A program made the position numbers and the translations under genes. The notes beneath the pieces were generated by a model, which was given only the letters and a program-made list of their open reading frames with translations, ran no database searches and had not been told where the DNA came from. 12,051 bases of DNA, taken from NCBI GenBank assembly GCA_012719555.1, contig JAAYAE010000107.1, positions 1-12,051 of the forward strand, in the 5' to 3' direction. This document shows, piece after piece, positions 8,286-12,051 of this stretch (within the stretch, counting starts at the first letter, position 1; each line of letters opens with the position of its first letter). This DNA comes from Acholeplasmataceae bacterium. Its GTDB lineage: Bacteria > Bacillota > Negativicutes > Acidaminococcales > Acidaminococcaceae.

Positions 8286-9731
8286 ATGAAAAACTATATT
8301 ACTGTTGTAGGACTGGAAGTTCATGCAGAACTCAAAACCAAATCTAAAGCTTTTTGTTCTTGTTCCACGTCTTTTGGTAGTGAGCCTAATACCCACGTCT
8401 GCCCCGTATGCCTTGGTATGCCGGGAGCCTTACCTGTGCTAAACAAACAGGTTGTAGAGTTTGCTATTAGAACAGGTTTAGCTGTTAATTGTGAAATTCA
8501 AAGATTCAATAAATTTGACCGTAAAAATTATTTTTATCCTGACTTATCTAAAAATTATCAAATATCCCAATTTGATAAACCTATTTGTTTGGGCGGACAT
8601 ATTGATATTCATGTTGGTAAAGAGCCAAAGCGTATAGGTATTACCCGTATTCATATGGAAGAAGATGCAGGTAAATTGGTTCATTCCGGCTCAACTATTA
8701 AGACCTCAGATTCTTCTGCTGTGGACTATAATAGGGCAGGTGTTCCTCTTATTGAAATTGTTTCTGAACCTGATATGCGTAGTGCCGCAGAAGCAAGAGC
8801 TTATTTAGAAAAATTAAAGGCGATTTTAGAATATATTGATGTTTGTGACTGCAAAATGCAAGAAGGTAGTATTCGTTGTGATGCTAATATCTCTGTAATG
8901 TCAGAGGATGCTACTGAATTTGGTACTCGCGCTGAGATTAAAAACTTGAATTCTTTCCGGGCTTTAGAACGTGCAATTGATTATGAAGTAGAAAGACAGA
9001 TTGAACTTATTGAAGATGGTGGACATGTAGTACAAGAAACTCGTACTTGGGATGATGCTCAAGGAATGACCTTTTCCATGCGCTCCAAAGAAGAAGCTCA
9101 TGATTATCGTTATTTTCCGGAACCGGATTTGGTACCGGTAGAAATTGATGATACTTGGATAGAACGTGTCAAAAGCGAATTGCCGGAATTGCCCGCCGCC
9201 AGACAAGTACGTCTCATGAGCGAAAAAGGTTTGCAGGCATACGATGCAGAAAATATTGTTGCCACTAAAGCTATGGCTCAATACTTTGATGATGCAGCCA
9301 AACATACTGATGATGCTAAAGGACTGGCTAACTGGTTATTAGGGGATGTTTCAGCATATTTAAATAATGAAAATATTGAAATTGATAAGTTTCCCGTAAC
9401 CCCTGCGCATTTAGGAGAATTAGTGACCTTGATTAAAAAAGGTGTTCTTTCCAGTAAACTTGCCAAAAAAGTCTTTGTGGAAATGGTGAAGGATGATAAG
9501 GCCCCCAAAGACTTAGTTAAAGATTTAGGACTTGAGCAGGTTAGCGACAGCAATGAATTACAAAAAATGGTTGATGAAACTTTGGCAGAAAATCCTCAAT
9601 CAATAGCTGATTTTAAAGCCGGTAAAGATAGAGCAGTAGGATTCTTGGTTGGTCAAATAATGAAAAAATCTCGTGGTAAAGCTAATCCAGCTATGATTAA
9701 TGAAATGTTGTTAAAAAAATTAAAGGAATAG
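8286..9731 (+). CDS. gatB: Asp-tRNA(Asn)/Glu-tRNA(Gln) amidotransferase subunit B
   Basis: The tRNA-binding kinase/amidotransferase subunit of GatCAB: it phosphorylates the misacylated aminoacyl group with ATP and amidates it with ammonia from GatA. The 481-residue product matches family length. It begins VVGLEVHAELKTKSKAFCSC, then has a four-cysteine zinc site (C24, C26, C39, C42) in FCSCSTSFG...HVCPVCLGMPGALP. Further motifs include NYFYPDLSKNYQISQFDKP (86-104), HMEEDAGKL, DYNRAGVPLIEIVSEPD and MQEGSIRCDANIS. The C-terminal third (about 330-481) is the helical YqeY-type tRNA-recognition domain. The ribosome binding site GGGAGGG (8271-8277) is inside the end of gatA, 8 nt from the ATG. The operon indicates indirect Gln-tRNA and/or Asn-tRNA synthesis; which one cannot be decided from this window. 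Confidence 0.98.
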   Translation: MKNYITVVGLEVHAELKTKSKAFCSCSTSFGSEPNTHVCPVCLGMPGALPVLNKQVVEFAIRTGLAVNCEIQRFNKFDRKNYFYPDLSKNYQISQFDKPICLGGHIDIHVGKEPKRIGITRIHMEEDAGKLVHSGSTIKTSDSSAVDYNRAGVPLIEIVSEPDMRSAAEARAYLEKLKAILEYIDVCDCKMQEGSIRCDANISVMSEDATEFGTRAEIKNLNSFRALERAIDYEVERQIELIEDGGHVVQETRTWDDAQGMTFSMRSKEEAHDYRYFPEPDLVPVEIDDTWIERVKSELPELPAARQVRLMSEKGLQAYDAENIVATKAMAQYFDDAAKHTDDAKGLANWLLGDVSAYLNNENIEIDKFPVTPAHLGELVTLIKKGVLSSKLAKKVFVEMVKDDKAPKDLVKDLGLEQVSDSNELQKMVDETLAENPQSIADFKAGKDRAVGFLVGQIMKKSRGKANPAMINEMLLKKLKE

Positions 9732-9740
9732 TGTAAATTT

Positions 9741-9759
9741 TGCCGATTAGATTCCGGCA
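9741..9759 (+). other. Small hairpin just after gatB
   Basis: TGCCG (9741-9745) and CGGCA (9755-9759) form a 5-bp inverted repeat with a 9-nt loop, starting 10 nt after the gatB stop. No T-run follows, so it is not a typical intrinsic terminator. It may be a 3' stability element or chance. Confidence 0.25.
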
Positions 9760-9827
9760 ACTGTGTTACAAGAAGGTTATGCGTGTCCGCCCTATGCTCT
9801 TTATTGGCAGCGCGGCTCATTTTAAAG

Positions 9828-9863
9828 AGGAGGGCTGTCTCGTTAATATGAGATAGCCCTCTT
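9828..9863 (+). terminator. Imperfect hairpin between gatB and the aminopeptidase, possible terminator
   Basis: GAGGGCTGTCTC (9830-9841) pairs with GAGATAGCCCTC (9850-9861) through an 8-nt loop, with one G-T wobble; two more outer pairs extend it to 14 bp. Only an interrupted T stretch follows (TTAATGTTTAATT), so termination may be weak or read-through. It is about 100 nt after the gatB stop and 48 nt before the aminopeptidase start, so it could equally be a leader hairpin of the next gene. Confidence 0.5.
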
Positions 9864-9911
9864 AATGTTTAATTATGAGGCAGTTTAACAATATTAGAAG
9901 GAGTGAAAAAA

Positions 9912-11033
9912 ATGGATCAAAGATTTAGAAAATTAGCTAATAGTCTTATTAACTATTCGATAAATTTGCAACAGGGGGAAAAAGTTCTTCTTGTGGTTAC
10001 TGATTGTGGTATTCCACTAGCCCAGGCTTTAATAGAAGAAGCCTATGCCGTTGGTGGTGTGCCCTTTATTACAGTAAAAAACAGCAGCTTACAAAGGGCG
10101 TTAATCTCAGGTTGCTCACAGGCACAGATTGAGCAAATTGCAGAATACGAGGCTGAGCGGATGCGTTCTATGGACGCTTATATTTCTGTACGTGCAGCAG
10201 AAAATATTAGCGAAATGTCTGATGTTCCAACTGAGAAAATGCATATATATCAGACTTATTGGAATGACCCTGTACATAGTAAAATACGTGTTCCAAAAAC
10301 AAAATGGTGCGTTTTGCGCTACCCTAATGCAGCAATGAGTCAACTGGCCAATATGAGCACGGAAGCTTTTGAAGATTTTTATTTTGATGTTTGCACTTTA
10401 GACTATGCTAAAATGGCCGCTGCTATGACACCATTAGTAGAGCTTATGCAGCGTACTGATAAAGTTCATATCAAAGGACCTGGTACAGATCTAACGTTTT
10501 CGATTAAAGGGATTCCTGCAGTAAAATGCGCTGGGGAATGTAATATTCCAGATGGCGAAGTTTATACTGCGCCTGTCAAGAAAAGCATTAATGGGACCCT
10601 AGCTTACAATTGTGCAGCTGTTTATCAGGGCATTACCTATGAGAATATAGCATTTACTTTTAAAGACGGCAAAATTATTAAGGCAACCGCTAATAATACG
10701 GTACAAATAAATCAAGTTCTTGATACGGACGAAGGTGCACGTTATATTGGAGAGTTTTCTTTTGGTCTAAACCCATATATTCTAACGGCTATGAAAGATA
10801 CTTTATTTGACGAAAAGATTTGTGGGAGTTTTCATTTTACTCCTGGTAATTGTTATGAAGAGGCTACAAATGAAAATATTTCCGCAATTCATTGGGATTT
10901 GGTCTGCATACAAAGAAAAGAATATGGCGGAGGAGAAATCTATTTTGATGATGTTCTAATTCGTAAAGACGGATTGTTTGTTATTGATGAATTAAAGGGA
11001 CTAAATCCTGAAAGTCTTATGACTGCAAAATAA
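9912..11033 (+). CDS. M29-family metallo-aminopeptidase (AmpS/AmpT-like)
   Basis: A cytoplasmic exopeptidase that removes N-terminal residues from peptides using two metal ions. The 373-residue product is somewhat shorter than the roughly 400-410 residues common in this family but is not visibly broken. The family metal ligands can be read as E216 (in PDGEVYTAP), E281 (YIGEFSFG), H308 (GSFHFTPG), H327 and D329 (AIHWDLV), with the conserved tyrosine Y315 nearby. The N-terminal half (1-180) has a Rossmann-like GEKVLLVV start and EEAYAVGGVPF. ATG 9912 is chosen because AGAAGGAG (9896-9903) lies 8 nt upstream; an in-frame GTG at 9903 overlaps that site. It is probably monocistronic, between the hairpin at 9828-9863 and the terminator at 11056-11086. 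I see no clear promoter, so it may be read from gatB or from a weak local start. Substrate preference cannot be told. Confidence 0.9.
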   Translation: MDQRFRKLANSLINYSINLQQGEKVLLVVTDCGIPLAQALIEEAYAVGGVPFITVKNSSLQRALISGCSQAQIEQIAEYEAERMRSMDAYISVRAAENISEMSDVPTEKMHIYQTYWNDPVHSKIRVPKTKWCVLRYPNAAMSQLANMSTEAFEDFYFDVCTLDYAKMAAAMTPLVELMQRTDKVHIKGPGTDLTFSIKGIPAVKCAGECNIPDGEVYTAPVKKSINGTLAYNCAAVYQGITYENIAFTFKDGKIIKATANNTVQINQVLDTDEGARYIGEFSFGLNPYILTAMKDTLFDEKICGSFHFTPGNCYEEATNENISAIHWDLVCIQRKEYGGGEIYFDDVLIRKDGLFVIDELKGLNPESLMTAK

Positions 11034-11055
11034 TATAATAATAGATTTTTTTCAC

Positions 11056-11086
11056 AGTGCATACTTAGAAAAGTATGCACTTTTTT
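11056..11086 (+). terminator. Intrinsic terminator of the aminopeptidase gene
   Basis: AGTGCATACTT (11056-11066) and AAGTATGCACT (11071-11081) form a perfect 11-bp stem with a 4-nt AGAA loop, followed by T to 11086. It begins 23 nt after the stop codon. A textbook rho-independent terminator that isolates the aminopeptidase from the accessory genes downstream. Confidence 0.93.
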
Positions 11087-11103
11087 AACGTTACTTAATA
11101 AAA

Positions 11104-11165
11104 TTTTTGTCATAAAGAAGCGCTATTTTTGTCATAAATTAAACATATTTCATTAGTAGTATAAG
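11104..11165 (+). promoter_or_regulatory. 11-bp-periodic repeats and -10 element, Pho-box-like promoter
   Basis: A 13-bp sequence TTTTTGTCATAAA occurs exactly twice, at 11104-11116 and 11126-11138, 22 bp apart. In 11-bp register the region reads TTGTCATAAAG, AAGCGCTATTT, TTGTCATAAAT, TAAACATATTT (11107-11150). This resembles the TGTCATAAA repeats bound by PhoB/PhoP-type (OmpR family) response regulators, which also recur every 11 bp. A possible -10, TATAAG (11160-11165), lies 9 nt after the last unit. The TTGTCA in the second copy is 25 bp from it, too far for an ordinary -35, as expected if an activator replaces the -35. The regulator is unknown. Confidence 0.45.
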
Positions 11166-11176
11166 CATAGGGAAGT

Positions 11177-11190
11177 TGACTAGATAGTCA
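11177..11190. promoter_or_regulatory. Short palindrome in the leader of the exported-protein gene
   Basis: TGACTA (11177-11182), 2 nt, TAGTCA (11185-11190) is a perfect 6-bp-arm inverted repeat. It sits just downstream of the predicted transcription start near 11172 and 23 nt before the ATG at 11214. The position suits a repressor site or a small leader hairpin; no known motif is recognised. Confidence 0.3.
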
Positions 11191-11213
11191 GAAAAATAAA
11201 AGGAGTGGTTATA

Positions 11214-11537
11214 ATGTTAATAAAAAAAATACAACGACTAGTAGCAGCATTAGTATTGGTAGGGTTTGTGGGGTCTACGGCTTTAACAATTAGTGTGGAA
11301 GCTTCTCCTAGGCACCCTCAAAATCGTCAAGAAGAGATACAAAGAGAGCATAACTATGAAATGATTAAACACAGAAAAGAAGCAGAACGTCGCCATAATG
11401 AAGCGGAAAGACGTGCGTATTATCACAGGCCAATTCCACAACGATATAATACAGAAAGCCATAGCGATACAGGTAATTTAGTTACCGGACTAATTATTGG
11501 TGGGATTATTGGAGCAGTTGTTGCTAATAATAGTTAA
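11214..11537 (+). CDS. Small exported His/Arg-rich protein with C-terminal glycine zipper (hypothetical)
   Basis: I do not recognise a named family. The 107-residue product starts with a clear signal peptide: KK at 4-5, a hydrophobic core (about 9-25) and a likely cleavage after VEA (residue 30). There is no lipobox cysteine. The mature part is strongly charged, with alternating E/R/K/H (36-68, possible helix or coiled coil; histidines at 34, 46, 53, 61, 71, 83), then a YYHRPIPQRY stretch. It ends in a hydrophobic glycine-repeat segment NLVTGLIIGGIIGAVVA (88-104), like the glycine-zipper membrane segments of SlyB/17-kDa antigen-type envelope proteins. It probably sits in the cell envelope with the zipper in a membrane. 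ATG 11214 follows AAAGGAG (11199-11205) by 8 nt; the in-frame GTG at 11205 overlaps that site. It is monocistronic with its own terminator. Function unknown; a metal or envelope-stress role is only a guess. Confidence 0.75.
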   Translation: MLIKKIQRLVAALVLVGFVGSTALTISVEASPRHPQNRQEEIQREHNYEMIKHRKEAERRHNEAERRAYYHRPIPQRYNTESHSDTGNLVTGLIIGGIIGAVVANNS

Positions 11538-11564
11538 TGTAAATATTACCGGTTATAAACAGTG

Positions 11565-11602
11565 AAAGGGTTTCTCTGAGGAGATACCCTTTTTCTTTTT
11601 TT
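11565..11602 (+). terminator. Intrinsic terminator after the exported-protein gene
   Basis: AAAGGGTTTCTC (11565-11576) pairs with GAGATACCCTTT (11581-11592) with a single T-T mismatch and a TGAG loop. A long T-rich tract follows (11593-11602, interrupted by one C). It starts 28 nt after the stop codon. Confidence 0.88.
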
Positions 11603-11719
11603 ACATTAGTGTGTGTTTGGTAAAGAGCCGGAGAAGAAAAATATTGTCCTACTCTGTTAAATACGCTTTATTTATTTACAAAATTAAGATTTTAATAAAA
11701 GCCATTCTCTTTTTCTCAC

Positions 11720-11752
11720 CATTATGTTATATTTAAAGACAGTAACATAATG
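11720..11752. promoter_or_regulatory. Inverted repeat overlapping a candidate promoter of the zinc-ribbon gene
   Basis: CATTATGTTA (11720-11729) and TAACATAATG (11743-11752) are perfect 10-bp inverted arms separated by 13 nt. A possible extended -10, TGT followed by TATATT (11725-11733), starts inside the left arm, but no good -35 is visible. A repressor bound to the arms would block such a promoter. The same sequence could fold as an RNA hairpin if transcription started further upstream. It lies 32 nt before the start codon of the downstream gene. Confidence 0.5.
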
Positions 11753-11784
11753 CAAGATACTATTACAGATGGGTGGTTTTTTGT

Positions 11785-11997
11785 ATGAAAGAAATGGCCT
11801 ATGAGGAAAAGAATCGCGAGCATCAGAGTATGGCAACATCGTTAAATTCATTAACTATAATTTGTCCTATTTGTGGTAAAGAATTTGTCTGTAACAAGAG
11901 GTATCACACTTACAAAGCGTACACGGATCATAAAATTTGTTACTACTGCTCTTATAGTTGTTTTAACAAAAGACCAAAGGCAAAAGGGAAAAGCTAA
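11785..11997 (+). CDS. Small cysteine-rich zinc-ribbon-like protein (hypothetical)
   Basis: A 70-residue protein with two cysteine knuckles: CPICGKEF (C27, C30) with another C36, and ICYYCSYSC (C52, C55, C59), plus H41 and H49 between them. The pattern suggests one treble-clef or zinc-ribbon fold binding a single zinc ion. The C-terminus is basic (NKRPKAKGKS), which would suit nucleic acid binding. The first 22 residues are polar and charged. Similar CPxCGKEF...YCSxxC proteins are, from general knowledge, found as small accessory or phage-linked proteins in Bacillota, but I cannot assign a family. ATG 11785 is chosen because GGGTGG (11771-11776) lies 8 nt upstream; an in-frame GTG at 11773 sits inside that site. 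The only neighbour in view is the unrelated exported protein. A dedicated upstream inverted repeat (11720-11752) suggests its own control. Confidence 0.65.
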   Translation: MKEMAYEEKNREHQSMATSLNSLTIICPICGKEFVCNKRYHTYKAYTDHKICYYCSYSCFNKRPKAKGKS

Positions 11998-12051
11998 ATA
12001 GGTTACTTTTATAAATTAGGATTATTAAATAAAATATATTTTTAGAGATTA
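11998..12051. other. AT-rich right edge with no visible gene
   Basis: The last 54 nt after the zinc-ribbon gene are very AT-rich. I see no convincing terminator hairpin or start of another gene; the region is cut by the window edge. Confidence 0.6.

Noticed and set aside
9903..9911. GTG start for the aminopeptidase
   Set aside because: The codon overlaps the AGAAGGAG ribosome binding site; ATG 9912 is correctly spaced.
11205..11213. GTG start for the exported protein
   Set aside because: It overlaps the AAAGGAG ribosome binding site; ATG 11214 gives a normal signal peptide.
1..12051. CRISPR array, tRNA/rRNA genes, insertion sequences, prophage or defence genes
   Set aside because: No regularly spaced repeats, no tRNA-like cloverleaf, no transposase or integrase motifs, and the coding content is almost entirely housekeeping.

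Overview
The window looks like an ordinary housekeeping stretch of a low-GC Bacillota chromosome. AT-rich codon use, strong AGGAGG-type ribosome binding sites, tight gene packing and intrinsic terminators all fit. The order pcrA, ligA, (inserted genes), gatC-gatA-gatB recalls the pcrA-ligA-...-gatCAB neighbourhood of Bacillus and Staphylococcus. An exported glycine-zipper protein near the right end would suit a diderm Bacillota (Negativicutes), but that assignment is inference and I cannot name the genus.

Layout. The left edge cuts the UvrD/PcrA helicase gene (2-1858, + strand). It is followed closely by NAD-dependent DNA ligase ligA (1884-3908) and a LigB-family, YgiD-like extradiol dioxygenase homologue (3941-4711). 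These three probably form one transcript ending at a strong hairpin terminator (4733-4774). Facing them on the minus strand is the vitamin B6 operon pdxS-pdxT (6248 down to 4803), which encodes the two subunits of pyridoxal 5'-phosphate synthase. The divergent intergenic region 6249-6518 carries a minus-strand promoter for pdxST, two palindromic boxes just upstream of it, and an extended -10 promoter for gatCAB. gatC, gatA and gatB (6519-9731) encode the complete tRNA-dependent amidotransferase that makes Gln-tRNA(Gln) and/or Asn-tRNA(Asn). After an imperfect hairpin comes a single M29-family metallo-aminopeptidase (9912-11033) with its own terminator.

The right end (11034-12051) is accessory. 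It holds a 107-residue exported His/Arg-rich protein with a C-terminal glycine zipper (11214-11537), preceded by 11-bp-periodic repeats resembling a Pho-box, and a 70-residue cysteine-rich zinc-ribbon-like protein (11785-11997) whose likely promoter lies inside a 10-bp-arm inverted repeat.

I found no tRNA, rRNA, CRISPR array, transposase or phage module, and no convincing new multi-gene system. The most interesting signals are regulatory: the paired boxes at pdxST, the tandem repeats before the exported protein, and the inverted repeat before the zinc-ribbon gene. The two small unrecognised proteins also deserve a look. All functional calls come from reading motifs by eye; no database search was run.
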